Shown: positions 12,473 to 25,760, counted from the first letter of the stretch. The stretch is 64,000 nucleotides of DNA from Phaseolus vulgaris (GCF_000499845.2 NC_023757.2:40407162-40471161); one strand, 5' to 3'. The notes: generated by a model from the letters alone, not told the origin. Program-made: numbers and translations.

Positions 12473-14085
12473 GCCTCTTTTCCTGCTCCACACCTTGTTT
12501 ATTTGTTGCTTAGGTTTTCTTTTGAACTAAATAATTTATATTACTGATTTCATTAGTGATGGCCATTAACTACAGCATGCAAGGATTTAAGGCTAATGAT
12601 GCATATATCTGGTTATTTTCCAAAATATTTTTCAGATATGTACTGGTATGTTCCTGTGTTTGTATGCTGTGAGGCATTATTCATGTTTAGACTTTGATAT
12701 TCGCAAAAACAACACATGGGTAGAGCATCTCCATCCAATTGCATGAGATTCCACCTAGTTGCAGTGAATTCAATAGTTTTTATCGCTTTTGGTTTGTTGA
12801 TTTAGTCAAGAAAGCAGCTTGAAGGGAAATGTTTTCTCAAGAAACAAGAAATCTTCATCCATTCATCTTCAAAGCATGACAAGACTTCTATCCACGATTA
12901 TGGCTATTTATTAATTCATGTCATTGCTCAGCAACAGTCTGTAGTTATTCATCCATACCAATGTTAAAAAAAAGTTTATAGCTATGAAAGTGTGAACTAA
13001 TGGGTACACAACCTCAGATAGCTTTAAGTGAAATTTCCTGTTTATATTAATAGTACCATTTTAACTGAATTTGTTTAATTAACGTGCATTTTCAAAGTAA
13101 ATAGGTTTCACTTTGAAATTTATTAATATATTGACATATCATCATTTGTTAGATTTAATGGTGCGTGTCTCACTTTATTTTCTTAATTTCATAAATTTAA
13201 TCTTCTGTATTTTAATTTTTCAAATGGAGACAACAGTAAAATTGAATACGGAAAATTGAATGTTTAGAGTTTCTCCTATCTTAATCATAGAAATTAAATA
13301 TGTCATATACAACAAGTTCAACCTAACAAAGTACATTAAATTTATTATTCACTTGTAACCTCTTATGCCAGGACCATCTTCTTTGCTATCAAGACTAATG
13401 CTTTTCCATGAAACAATAACCACAATCCCTACCAATTGTGTAATTATTGATCAAACCAAGCTTAACTTATCAACCCTAAAACTTAATTAACTTTTGATCA
13501 TGAACTATACACTAATGGCGTCCCTCTCTCAGCATGAAACACAATTTGTCATCAAGTATAATTATGTACAAGGTTTTGTTTGAATTTTGATGACTTGGAT
13601 AAAGGTACAAAGTGTTTTTATAGTTATATATATTCTGAAATCTCCTATTTGTATGAATCTCAGAGAGCTTGTACAAGAGAGTATAATAATAATAAACTTT
13701 TATTAACTATTATTGATAATTTTTGTGATATAACTATTATTATAGATTTATATTCCATACAGTAAGTATTATTTGTTTTGGTATGAATTATAAATATAGT
13801 AAATTAGTTGTAACTATACTAATGTGAAGTTTTTAAAATTTTATATAGTTGTTTGAAAAGAAAATTTGGAATAAGAAAAGATTAGGAATGTGGAAATGAA
13901 ATGTATGTGCTAAGTTCGAAAACTTAGATTCTTTATGTAATATAAATTATTAATAAATATATATTATTTATGTATCATTTATATTTTTTTCCTTTTAATA
14001 ATATTTTTACGTGATGTCAAATAATTATTGTTATTTGAAGTCTTGTTATTTGAGTAGGATGATAATAGTCTCGACTTGACTTGTA

Positions 14086-14223
14086 TGTTAACAAAATGTG
14101 ATGACTTGTATGTTAACAAAATGTGAAGCTGTTTGACTTATGTTAACAAAATGTGAAGGTGTTTTGACGTATGTAAACAAAATGTGAAGTTGTTTTGACG
14201 TACCTTATGTTAACAAAATGTGA
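14086..14223. repeat. Five-copy tandem repeat TGTTAACAAAATGTGA
   Basis: Five copies of a 16-bp core at 14086, 14111, 14141, 14172 (one mismatch) and 14208, at increasing spacing of 25, 30, 31 and 36 bp. Spacers carry GACTTG or TTTTGACGTA variants. The word GTTAAC inside the core is itself palindromic. Confidence 0.88.
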
Positions 14224-14407
14224 TGGGAAGTTAGATACTTTTGTTTTCAATTTTCAAATTGAAGGACATCAATTACCACATTATAAATGTGACTTCATCA
14301 ATATAATTTAAAAATTATTCTATTTTATTAAAAAAACTATTTCCTTTTATAATTGTTTAATAGTTGTAATTTAATGTAGACATATCAGCACTTTTTATCT
14401 GATTTAA

Positions 14408-14575
14408 TTTTGTATAATTGTAAATTGCTTCAGTAGTCCGAGATTTAATTTTTTTTATAACTAATAAAATAATAATAATCAAATAACCTGTTCGGTTTTA
14501 TATAATTGTAAATTGGTGGACTGGTCCGAGATTTAAATTTTTTATATAACTAATAAAAGAATAATAATCAAATCA
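14408..14575. repeat. Direct duplication, ~79 bp, offset 89
   Basis: 14408-14486 and 14497-14575 are near-identical: both run TATAATTGTAAATTG, then GTCCGAGATTTAA, then ATAACTAATAAAA and AATAATAATCAAAT. A local tandem duplication with moderate divergence. Confidence 0.85.
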
Positions 14576-15195
14576 CAGTATCTAATAAAAAAACAAGTAA
14601 CGATATTTGGTAGAAGAAATTTTGATAGCCTTTTAGGATTATGTTAAAGAATTAAAATTTCAGTAAAAATCAGCATTTTAAAAAGAGTTCTGAAATGAAT
14701 CCAAGATTTGTGTAGATGTGTGTGAAGGGCATAGGTGTCCTTTACTTATTGTATCAGAAGCCTCATAAACAGAGAAATGCTTGGAGTAAATAGAATGCTA
14801 CTTTGACATGATGAATGGTAGCATTATGTTATGGTATGCAGAACATGATGACATGTGACTTAAGTGGTGCTAGGTAGGAGCTACCTACTGGGTTCCACCA
14901 TTAATATTTGCGACTGTGTCATTCTAAAGAAGAAGGTTAACCCAAATCATGCACATGCTTTCAAGACAAAGTCGCTTTCCATTTGGATATGAAAAAAACA
15001 TATCCCCAAAGTAAAATTGCATTTATAAGAGCGTTAGGAACTTTGTTTACACTTTCCAATGTTAAAAAATGAAATTACTAAAACTTTTACTTATTATGTA
15101 ATACCAAAATATTTTTAAATAAAAATTAATAAATATTTTTTAATTATATTAATTGAAATTATTTTAGAATTCCTTTTTAATGAATTAAACTATAA

Positions 15196-15235
15196 TAAAA
15201 TAAAATAAAATAAAATAAAATAAAATAATGATTTT
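15196..15235. repeat. (TAAAA)8 microsatellite
   Basis: Eight perfect pentanucleotide units about 95 bp upstream of the SPPA start codon, so probably within or next to its core promoter. Confidence 0.95.
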
Positions 15236-15328
15236 CTTTAGCATTACTTTCCCAGACAAACAGGCAAATTTGCTGGCTTCTTTTTTCCCTCACTTTTTGC
15301 CGCAGTGAAGCGGCAAAGTGTCACGGAA

Positions 15329-18300
15329 ATGTCACGCGGTCGCATTGCCGTCCACCGCTTGCGCTATGCCTACGCCGCATCATCGTCAATCACCGCATCC
15401 TCATCTGCTGTTACACGCTTTCAGTTCCAATGTCCTCAACAATATCTCACGCGCGCATCCCTCCCCTTCCACTTCCACTCTCGTTATTCTTCGTCTGTCC
15501 CCAAACAAGCCTTACACGGTGGCGTCGAGAATTATCCGAGTGGAGACTTTGATTTCAAGCCCCTCGCTGGCTGGAAAAAATTCATCGTCAAGCTCAAGAT
15601 GCTAACGGCCTTACCCTGGCACCGGCTCCGATACGGCACCGTTTTGACAATCAAGTTGCGCGGCCAGGTTTCACTCTCTCACCCTCGCTTTTCGCTTTTC
15701 GCTTATTACTTCTCACTCACGCTATTGTTATGTAATAACTACCTTTTCTGTTCGCGTGGTTCTTCACTTTAGATATCGGATCAGCTCAAGAGTAGGTTCT
15801 CTCGGGGATTATCTCTGCCTCAAATCTGTGATAATTTCTTGAAGGCAGCCTATGATCCTCGAATTTCCGGTATCTATCTCCACATTGATATTTTAAATTG
15901 CGGCTGGGCCAAGGTTGAAGAAATTCGAAGGCACATCTTCAATTTCAGAAAATCAGGTGTGTAAAATTACTGTTCTGGTGGGAAAAAAATGTAGGAACAC
16001 GTATGATTTACGTATAACTATTTTTTTAGTGCTACTTACTGTTTTACAATCTTATTTTATACGCCAGGGTCAAGTGAATAGGTTATGATGATATACTGAT
16101 TGCCAGTTTATGTGGCTTTTAATAAACTATTTTATTTGCTTAAGTGTGATTTTTTTTTTCAGTAAGTTGTTAAAGTGGCAACTAGTTACCGTTTTTCTGT
16201 TGCCTGGCTCAGTATGTTTTCTCTACTACAATAGAACACTGATGTGTTTGATTTTCTGAAGCTATGCAACTGAAGTTTATGCACCTCGAGTTAGGATGTA
16301 TTTGAGTAATAAGTATACCTAAGTGCTTATTCAGTAAACTTTTATCATGCGAGGGCTTAATTGTGTTTGTTAAACTAGCTGAAGCTTATAAACTGTGACT
16401 TAGGAGCTGAAAAGCTGAAAGTTAGGGCTTAATTGAATTGAAAGTGTTTGGTAAAAAATGACATAAAAGAATATATTTAGTTATTTGAGGTAAAAAGAGA
16501 TTTCAAATAAATTATTGTGAATAAATTTTTTAAAAAAAGGTTAGTAGCTTATAAGCTAGCTAAATTTCGCGAGCTGCTTGAAGTAGCTTGTGTAATCTAG
16601 AAATTACTAAAATAAACTCGTGTACAAGCAAACTTTGGATTGAAGTAGCTTATAATCTAGTCAAAGCAGCTTATAAGTTAGTCAAAGCATTTATAAGTTA
16701 TTAGAGTGCGTTACCAAACACATCTATTATAAATTTTGACCATGAGACTCATTGGAATAAGCTGAGAAGAGCTTATCTGATAAACTACACATGAAGCTCA
16801 CTGAACTATTTTCTTAGGCACAAATGTACTCCCTATAAAATCTCTTCCAAATGCTTTGTAAATATGGTTATTGGTGATACTAAATATGTACAGTGTTATG
16901 AATCATGTAATATTTTGGTCTATAAGCTCTGATCTTTGCTAGTTACGGGCAGCTTTGATAGTTCATGTTGCTTGTAGGAAAATTTATTGTGGCTTATGTC
17001 CCTTCATGTCGAGAAAAAGAATATTATATTGCAAGTGCGTGTGAAGAAATATATGCCCCTCCAAGTGCTTATTTTTCTTTGTTTGGATTGACTGTTCAAG
17101 CTCCATTCTTCAGAGGTAAGCTGATTCTGCTTTTCCCTGCATTATTTTTTTGAGCTAATGTTCTCCTTTTAGCTCTTGGTGCACTCTAATAAATTAATTA
17201 ATGAAAGTTTTAAAACTTTTGGCACGTTAATTATTCAGATGTATGTTTTTCTGACTTCAGCTCATGCTAAATATTCAGATGTATGCACATTTCTCAAATC
17301 AAATAGACCCTTAAGTTCTTTGATGACTATAGTTAGCCTAAAACTAATTATTTATGTTAATTATTAATTCTCTTAGGTGTTTTGGAGAATCTTGGAATTG
17401 AACCAGAAGTGGAAAGGATTGGCAAGTACAAAAGTGTAGGAGATCAACTTACCCGTAGGACCATGTCTGAAGATCATCATGAGATGCTTACTGCATTGCT
17501 TGACAATATCTATACACATTGGCTGGACAATGTCTCTGCTGCTAGAGGTGCAAGTGTATTTAAAGACCTAATTGAAACGTGAATCAATAAATTAACTTTT
17601 GAGTTTCTGCATATTCTATACAGGAAAGAAAAGAGAAGATATTGAGAACTTCATAAATAAAGGTGTTTATCAAGTAGAGACACTTAAAGAAGAGGGCTTC
17701 ATATCAGACATAATCTATGATGACGAGGTATGATGAACTTTGGTGTTGTATGACCGATTACTTGCATCTGTCATGATTAATATAATCATATTGAGAGAGT
17801 ATGACGGAATCTCATTTAATGGAAACCTTAGAAAAGGGGTTTTGTCCAGCTCCTTTAGAGTCTGTTGGTTTTATTTGCTTCTTCATTCAATTAAGTTGTG
17901 AAGCCTACTTCAGTCAATTAAGTTGTGAACCTACTTCAGTCGATTAACTTGTGAAGCCTACGTCATTCATATGTATTGTATTGATAATGAACATTGGTTA
18001 ACAAAATGTTTTGAAGTATACTATCAAAGTGGACTAAAACTTAAAAGGATAATAAACAATAATTTTTTTGCAGGTTATCACTAGGTTGAAGGAGAGACTT
18101 CAAGGAAAAACAAAGAAAAATCTGCCTATGGTTGATTACAGGTATTTTTTCTTCTTCTAGGACCTCAAAAGTCTAATATGGTTTACATTGAAGTATTATA
18201 TTTATTCAGAATAAAGTTTTCTACAAATCCTTAGTATGATAAAATTCTTTGTCTGACAGTTAAAATTTTTGTTCCTGGTTTCATTTTATTTTCGTTTTCA

Positions 18301-21300
18301 GGAATTTATATTGTTTGATGGCTGTAATAACTTCCACAATAAAATAATGTTGCCTTAATTTTTGAAAACATAGTTGTTTCTTTATTGTTTCCCTCTTATT
18401 GGGGATTAACTTAGAACCGTGCATTCCCCTCTTCCTCTACATCACGGGAAAGGTTTTATTTGATCTTAAGGTTTTGACTATGAGTAGTCAGAATCTGATT
18501 CCATTGATTTGAGTAAATAGCTAGGATCCATTGAAACTATTTGTGATGTAGGGGTTTGGCCTTGGGCTCTTCAACTAAGATAGCTAGCTTTTATGATGTG
18601 GTTCTCTTAAAGGTTCTTATCAATCGGTATTAGAGTCTTCCACCATGTACTGGTTGCAAATGAGCAGCCCAAGTGGTGATACTTACATTGCAATATAAGA
18701 CTTACTATATTGCTTCTTGTTTCCCAACAGATTAATAATCTGAATAGATTTTTTTATAAATTAAAATATACCTTAAGACTCACATTAACCATATGTTGAT
18801 ATTTTCTTTCCTCAAATGCAGAAAATACTCTGGAGTTAGGAAATCAACTCTTGGACTATCAGATGGTAAAGACTTAATAGCCGTCATCCGAGCTTCGGGG
18901 AGTATTCGTCGTATTGAGAGTCCACTAGGTGCCCGTAGCTCAGGTATCATTGGAGAGAAGTTAATTGAGAAGATACGCAGTATACGAGGTACACTTAATC
19001 TTATAAAGTTACCTTCATTAATTTGATAATTTGTGGAATTTTACAAGGCTATTTTCATGGAGTATGGTATTTTTCGTTAGTGCTACATCATAGCTATTTT
19101 GGTCTGATTAGTCACATTATTAACAGTTGTCATGTCACTTTAACAAACTGCAACAACTATAGCCTCAAATGTTGTCATTCAGCTTGATTAAAAACCAAAT
19201 TCTCAGTGATATTATTCTCTTTGATCTAATGATTTCAACGTCTTCCTTTTCCCTTATCCCTTGTCCATACTGCTAAAATCCATGTGATCTATTCTTATCA
19301 TTGAATCATCTTAACTGGTTTCCTGTCATTTTTCTTTAATAAGTGGCATACTATTTTTTTTTATGTACAATCATTTTTGTATCTTGTGCTTTCTTATATG
19401 CATCTTAAGATTTTCATTTTTTGGTACTTCCAATGTATCTTTTTGCTGTGTCCCTTTAAATTTCAATTTACTAAAGTATAATTTATCGGATCATGTAACA
19501 ATGAAAATTTCCCTTGAGCTTGGTAGACACATTGTGGTCACAAATAATCACTGGTATCTTTCATCAGTGTAATCTCCCAGCTTGTATATTGTGTGGCATT
19601 ATTTTCTCCATTCATTTTGTAATATTGATATCTGATTCTTAAACATAGAAACTGGTGGTACAACTTCTCGAAATTTTATCTCCCAATAATTTATCTCTCT
19701 TTTACTTAGACTGGAATGCATATATTCTCTATCTTGCTCCTAATCAAACGAAAACCTTTCATTTTTATTCTTTTTTCTACAAATCTAAGTTTAGAGTTAA
19801 CCTCTTTCCTTAATTCTTTAATTCCTTAACCCAAACTATATCATCCAAAAATATCTTATAGTTAGGGATACTATTTTGAATGTTCCTAACAAGCCCATCC
19901 AAGACTTTATGAATCGAGTAAAGTCTTGATGTAAATCAATCTTTACAGAATGGCCTTAGTCTTGCTTCTAGGAGCTCTCATACTAGTAGTTACTTAATTA
20001 TGTGTATCGTGTAGCTTGGATGTTAGCCACACAAACACTTTTCTTTTCTAAACCCTCCACAACACTCATTTGACTCCTGATCATATGCATTTTACTAGTC
20101 AATCAAAGCTATATATGTAAGCATCTTTTTTTGTTTTTGTACTTTTCTATTAACACGGTTGAAGATGAATAACTTTTGTTGTAGATCTTCTTGGCATGAA
20201 TCTAAATTGGTTCCTTGCAATCTTAATCTCTTCTTAGTCTATGTTCACTCACATTTTCTCATAATTTCATAGTGTGACTCTTAAGTTTGATCTCTTTTGT
20301 GATTTACAAATTCTGAACAACTTTCTTGTTCCTACTTATAAGAACCTAAGTGCTCTTCTTTTACTTATTTCACATTTTCATAGATCTTAAAATCTCATTA
20401 ATTAACTTAGTAAGTCAAATGATACCCTATTTTCCTACGCATTTGCAAACTTAATAGGAACACCATTAGGATCAACAACCTCCCTATTTATCCATCCTCT
20501 TTAAAGACTTCTTTTACCTCTCCAACTTGAATTTATCAGTAGTAAACCAAAATTTGTTCTTTGTTTTGGATTAGTTATTCTTGCATATTACAAGTCAATC
20601 CTTATTTATTATTGAAAAACTGATAAAAGTAGTTTTTCAATCTTGATATTACATATATATATATATTATATTTTTCATTCTTTAACCCTAAATCTCGTAA
20701 AACTCTTAAAAAGCGAGTTTGCCTCAGTCACAGTTTTTCTGGTCTCATTTCTGTCTTTCTAATATCTCACCTAATTTCAGCATTATTGCATACATATATG
20801 GCCTTAAAACACTCATTTTTGTTTCTTACCTTTTTCTTGAATACTTACATTCCATCACCAAGATTGCTTGTCTTGGTTCAAGACCTGGCCTATTATTCCT
20901 TCCTGACTTTTGATTCATCCCAATTGAGGTTAGCACTACCTTATGATTCCCAATTACCTTCCTCCAATAATCCATTCTTAAAAGTAAATGTGGTCCTTTA
21001 GAAATATGGTTGTCCCCAAACATTAACAAATGATTGTACAAAAGAAACTGCAAGAACAAGCTCCGGGACTACTGCATTTTTAAGTTTTTCAACTAAATGG
21101 GTGTAAGCAATAGGGTTTCTGTCTCTAGACTTTGAAAAATGGTTGTTTAAAAGAATCTGTGAGAACAATCTTAGGGAATACACTTCTTTTAAGTTTTCAC
21201 AACCAAATATGAGGCTTTAGAAGTATGGTTTCCTTCCTAAGTCTGATGTATTAATTTGACAGAATCCTTTTTGCTGGAGAAATAGTAGATAACAAATAAG

Positions 21301-24096
21301 ATCTTCATCCTTAAGTTACATATGCAATGGGGGTTAATTATATTCATTTAGGTAACTTGAGTATTAAGCGGCAAGGTGCAACTGCCCTATTTGCTTGTAG
21401 GACCAAAATACAGGAATAACATTGGCTTTCATTTTTCATATATGATGCTGTTTGCCAAACATGAAACATGTGGATGATGATATTGATCTTTATTCTTTTT
21501 TGGTTATATATCTTTCATAGTTTGAGGTCACACTGTGCATTTTTTTTTTTGCTCAGAGTCAAATAAATACAAGGCTGCAATTATCCGAATTGACAGTCCA
21601 GGAGGGGATGCCCTTGCTTCTGATTTGTAAGTGCTGGTAGATTCCCCACTGTTCAAAATTCACTCTCTGTTAAACTGACATACAATAAGGTTGGTTGGAT
21701 ACATTTAAGAAAGATTTATACAACATCAGTAATACTTTTTAAAGAACCTGTACTATAATTTTTTCCTGAAGAATTTCTTTCAAATGATACTTTTAGTTTT
21801 TAGAGTAATTAAGAGAGCTTTAATGATATAGTGAAAATGGAAATACGTGTGATCTTTGTGATGAAATTATGATGCTAAAGGCAAGTATTTCGGTTTGATT
21901 GCTTGTTTACTAATAAATCTTTGGTGTCGTGATCTGCAGGATGTGGAGAGAAATCAGGCTTCTGGCTGCCTCAAAACCAGTCATTGCTTCAATGTCTGAT
22001 GTTGCAGCAAGTGGAGGGTACTACATGGCAATGGGAGCAGGAGTTATTGTTGCAGAAAATCTTACCTTAACTGGTTCAATTGGAGTGGTCACAGGTGAAC
22101 CTGGGTGTTTCAGTACGAGAAACAGGGGATGATAAATTTAACTGAAACTATTAATATAAATTTTAAGAATTATTACGAACCAACATATGCATGCTGGTAT
22201 GTTTGACACTGCTGATCTCTTTGTTAAAAACTTAATTGGTATTCCTTAAATTTAGGAAACTAGTAATCTAGACACATAATCTATCGCTAGATGACTATAC
22301 TGATTATTCCTATTTTTCCCTTTTAGTCAAATCTACTCAACTCTTGAAAATCAACTTCAAAGAGTATATATGCATCAATTTCTGTTAACTCCATACACAG
22401 TTGTCTATATGGCACATATGATAGCATTTTATGGAGAAAAATATAGCAGTTTGTAGTATTATTTGAATGGTAACTAATTTCAACCAAAGGAAATTTGAGC
22501 TGAAGCAAAAGTATTTGTTTGAGCTCTGAAGGGAAACATTGTAATTTTATGAACAATCAGCTCTCGAAACATTGTAATCTAGCAATTTGATTGTCAGAAC
22601 AAATATTTTTGTAGGAAAGCTTAACCTTGGGAAACTCTATGAGAAGATTGGCTTCAACAAAGAAATTATATCAAGGGGTAGATATGCTGAGCTGCGAGCA
22701 GCTGAACAGCGTTCGTTTAGGTAATGGTATTTGTTCGTGTTCTGTTATTAAGATTCGAGAGCTGTGGAGAGTATTAACCAGTGCACTGTGCCATCTGATA
22801 TTTAACTATAAGGCATTGTCTGTTTGAGAATGGAAGACATAATGTATCTGTTTTGAATAGTCTCCAGTGTAGTTCTAATAAGCCGATAATGAAATTCCAT
22901 ATTTGTGGCAGTATTTGAATCCAGCAAAAATCCTTTCATTCAGCCCAGTTTTGGGTTCAATGTACTCATTCTTTTAATTCAGTGATTAGGAAAGTTCCTT
23001 AATCAGTTATAGAGTGTGATGAACTATGTATAAAATCTGTCTTAGGATTCCACATGTATCAGTTGATACTGGTATCAATGACTTTAGGGGCGCAAATAGT
23101 TTAAATGTATGATGGAAACATGTAGAATTCTTTTTCAAGGACATGTAGTTGCCCTCGTTGTCATCAATGCAGTTGTGCCCCCAGTGTAAGGTTTTTTAAT
23201 TAGAGCAAGCGGATTATGGCAAAAGAAGATAAATACACAGAACATTCATGCTGCTTCTATCCTCTAGGCACTACAGGTGGTGCTGGAATATAATTTTACT
23301 AATAATGATTTTAACATAGGTTTTCGTTTTATATAGCCTGTTTGTCGTCATTATTGCCTTGCTTTTTAGCTGCCACTTATGTTGCTTAATCACTTACTTT
23401 TGGTTGATTCGAGGGTTGTACTCATGATCATCCTCTCTCTCTTTCTCTGCTACATACAGACCAGATGAAGCAGAGCTATTTTCCAGGTCTGCTCAGCATG
23501 CTTATAAACAATTTCGAGATAAAGCAGCCTTTTCTCGATCTATGACTGTATGCTTTAAATTAAATAATCTACTTTGCTGGCTTTCTGTTCATCTTTGTAA
23601 ATCCAAGTTACCATAACTACTCTGTTACTAGGTAGACAAGATGGAAGAGGTTGCGCAGGGGAGGGTTTGGACTGGCAAGGATGCAGCTTCTCATGGTTTG
23701 ATTGATGCTATTGGTGGACTTTCTCGAGCTGTTGCCATAGCAAAATTGAAGGCCGGTATACCTCAAGATAGACAGGTTGGTTTTGATAATGTCTTCGTTT
23801 TTAGATGGGGTATGCTTTACACTTCATTTCAAGACAATTTTATTTTTATGCTTGATCTATGTTAGGTTACTGTTGTGGAGCTCTCAAGACCCAGCCCTTC
23901 TCTACCCGAGATTTTGAGTGGTCTAGGTAATTCTCTCGTTGGAGTTGACAGAACTTTAAACGAATTACTAGAGGACTTGACATTTTCTCATGGAGTCCAA
24001 GCACGGATGGACGGAATCATGTTTGAGAAATTGGAAGGATATCCATACGCCAATCCTATTTTGGCATTGATAAAAGATTATCTCAGTTCCCTTTAG
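15329..24096 (+). CDS. SPPA: Chloroplast protease SppA (protease IV)
   Basis: Thirteen exons, all with GT-AG borders and matching phases: 15329-15667, 15773-15956, 16978-17115, 17377-17547, 17624-17727, 18074-18141, 18822-18988, 21557-21626, 21940-22094, 22615-22720, 23460-23547, 23632-23775, 23866-24096. The joined CDS is 1965 nt, giving 654 residues, close to the size of the Arabidopsis thylakoid protease. SppA is a membrane-associated serine protease with a Ser/Lys dyad that degrades signal peptides or thylakoid proteins and is light-induced in plants. The first ~55 residues are Ser/Arg-rich and acid-poor, like a transit peptide. The N-terminal domain has ERIGKYKS (about 234-240), whose second Lys (~239) matches the catalytic Lys. 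The C-terminal domain has [11 protein letters not shown] and [13 protein letters not shown] with catalytic Ser ~438, then TGSIGVV. ATG 15329 is the first in-frame Met. Intron 7 (2.57 kb) holds a LINE relic and intron 2 a MITE-like repeat. Confidence 0.95.
16362..16722. repeat. MITE-like element in SPPA intron 2
   Basis: Ends are near-complementary: TGTGTTTGTTAA at 16362 and TTACCAAACACA ending at 16722 (11 of 12 pairs). The interior repeats AGCTTATAAGCTAGCT-type words on both strands (CAGCTTATAAG, GTAGCTTATAATC). This GTGTTTGGTAA...TTACCAAACAC layout is common among plant non-autonomous DNA elements. No clear target duplication. Confidence 0.45.
17882..17970. repeat. Three-copy tandem repeat in SPPA intron 5
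   Basis: Three adjoining copies of about 28-30 bp, each reading TTCA(G/T)TC(A/G)ATTAA(G/C)TTGTGAA followed by (G)CCTAC. Non-coding and well inside the intron. Confidence 0.85.
19130..20530 (-). mobile_element. Antisense LINE reverse-transcriptase relic in SPPA intron 7
   Basis: On the minus strand a heavily decayed LINE ORF2 can be followed from about 20530 down to 19130. Recognisable reverse-transcriptase pieces, in the right order, are: EVKEVFKED (about 20515), [15 protein letters not shown] (near 20400), [12 protein letters not shown] (near 20200), RAPRSKTKA (near 19970), KLKGNF-like (near 19510) and GKRKT (near 19240). These match the widespread plant LINE whose fragments include NQFGFMPGRSTTEAI. 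Frames shift repeatedly and stops are frequent, so it is an old, dead copy. Its 5' part may extend to about 21060, where similarity is weaker. It accounts for most of this unusually long intron. Confidence 0.72.
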
Positions 24097-24719
24097 TTGT
24101 TACGTATAAGTAATACTCCTGTTTGTGTTTTTCATTGTATAGTGAGGTATTCATGGACTTCTCCTGTTATTTACAAGAGAGATAGAAAGAAATGTAGGTA
24201 TGATACGTAGTACCATGTAATAAAAAGAAATAGAGAGAATAAGTGTGAAATAAGCGTTTGACATGTGTTTTATATATAATCACTTTGAGAAGAATACCTC
24301 ATTCCGATGATTCATGTACCATGAAAATTTGATTCCAAAAACAAATTACAAATGATTCCAATTTACTCGAGTTAAACTTCAGACGCTGAATTTTATTGAG
24401 ACATTAGGGCTTGATAAGGAAAAGAAAAGATGATAAAGAAAATAAGATAATTCCTTAACCCAAGAAGTTATTTTTAATTACGATATAGAGTAGGGCAAAT
24501 GTAGATTCAACTTTTAGTGTCACAGAGCTATCAGATCTAAAAGGTTATTTCCTTTATTGAAACATTATAAGGATAGGTCTAGCGTAGGCAAATCTTTTAT
24601 ATATTATATATATTATATATATATATATATATTTATATTTGTGTGTGTTTTAAAAATATTTTAAATTGTAAATTGATATTTTTTTACATTAGTAGTAAAT
24701 TGCTCGAGATTTAAACTTT
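24097..24719. other. SPPA 3' UTR and AT-rich spacer
   Basis: Contains the SPPA 3' UTR with AATAAA-like words near 24220, then spacer DNA with an interrupted (TA)n run at 24597-24632. No gene. Confidence 0.5.
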
Positions 24720-25760
24720 GTTTGGATCTAGTTCTAGCTTGATTGGGTGGATCTTAAATGAATTGAGTTTAGTTCAATCAGTCCTTTTTTTAAGGGATCT
24801 GGTACAATTTGTCGTAACCTCTGAGTCAACTCTTTTGAGTCAACTTAATTTGATATTGATTAACTTAAGTTGATTTTAACCTGATTCAATTAAGTTTGAT
24901 TTGAGCTTGATTCAGTTAGCTTGATTTGAGCTTGATTCAGTTTGTCTTATCTTGACTTAAATAAGTTTAACTTAGCACAACATGGTTCGTTTGGACTCCA
25001 CTTGACTAAATCCCATCTTGAGTCAAACGTAGTCCATTTCAACTTGACTTGGCCTCAACAAACCCATTCTAATTTATGCCAAACCAAACTAGTTTGGACT
25101 TAACTTGAGTTAGGCTAAAATAGGGATGACTTAGGTCAAACCGGACCTTACCTTTCTTGAATGAGCCTTGATCTAACTTGGGCTTTACAATTTGACTTGA
25201 CTTCGAGCCAACTTGGCTTAACTTTAGTTCAACTTGACATAGGCCGAGTTTATCTCGGTCCAACCTAATATGGGTTGATCCAAATCCAGGTCGACATAGG
25301 TTTAACTCAACTTAACATAACATGGATCGGTGACAACTTAGCTTGACGTGCACCTGACCTAGATCCTAGATTGATCAACTTGACATGGTCTTGACTTAAC
25401 CTACGCTTTCTGTCCACACTAATCTGGGTCTGAATCAACCTAAACTAGGCTTGATCCGACTCAACTTGACTTGGGCCTAACCTATGTTAGGTTAGTCTTA
25501 ACTTGACCTAACTTAGCTCAAACTGGACTTAGGTTGACCTTGGTCTTACCTAACTTAATTTAACTTAGGTTTGACTCGGGTAACTTAGGCCCATCTCAAC
25601 TAAACCTAACTTAGATATGACCCGATTAAGCTTGATAGACTAATCTTGACCAATTTAACATGGTCTCAACTCTGTTTATCTGACCCAAACTCATTTTGAA
25701 TCAACTTTTTGTTTGACCTAACTTGACTGAACTCGACTTGATCTCGAATGTGTTTGAATT
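24720..25760. repeat. ~1-kb degenerate low-complexity array
   Basis: An unusual stretch made almost wholly of variants of CAACTTGACTT, TTAGGTTGACC, AACTTAGCTTGA, TTGATTTGAGC and their complements. TGATTTGAGCTTGATTCAGTT occurs twice in tandem near 24895-24940. It is higher in GC than its flanks. Neither strand has a long open frame. It looks like an ancient short-unit satellite (about 10-25 bp unit) that has drifted. Edges are approximate. Confidence 0.65.

Larger units (their letters stand above)
12473..15195. other. SOFL 3' UTR then AT-rich spacer
   Basis: Contains the SOFL 3' UTR (to about 12.7 kb) and AT-rich intergenic DNA with two tandem repeats listed separately. No further gene recognised. 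Confidence 0.55.

Noticed and set aside
15318..15605. 95-codon open frame overlapping SPPA exon 1
   Set aside because: Out-of-frame shadow of the real exon; only the other frame continues into the conserved SppA domain.
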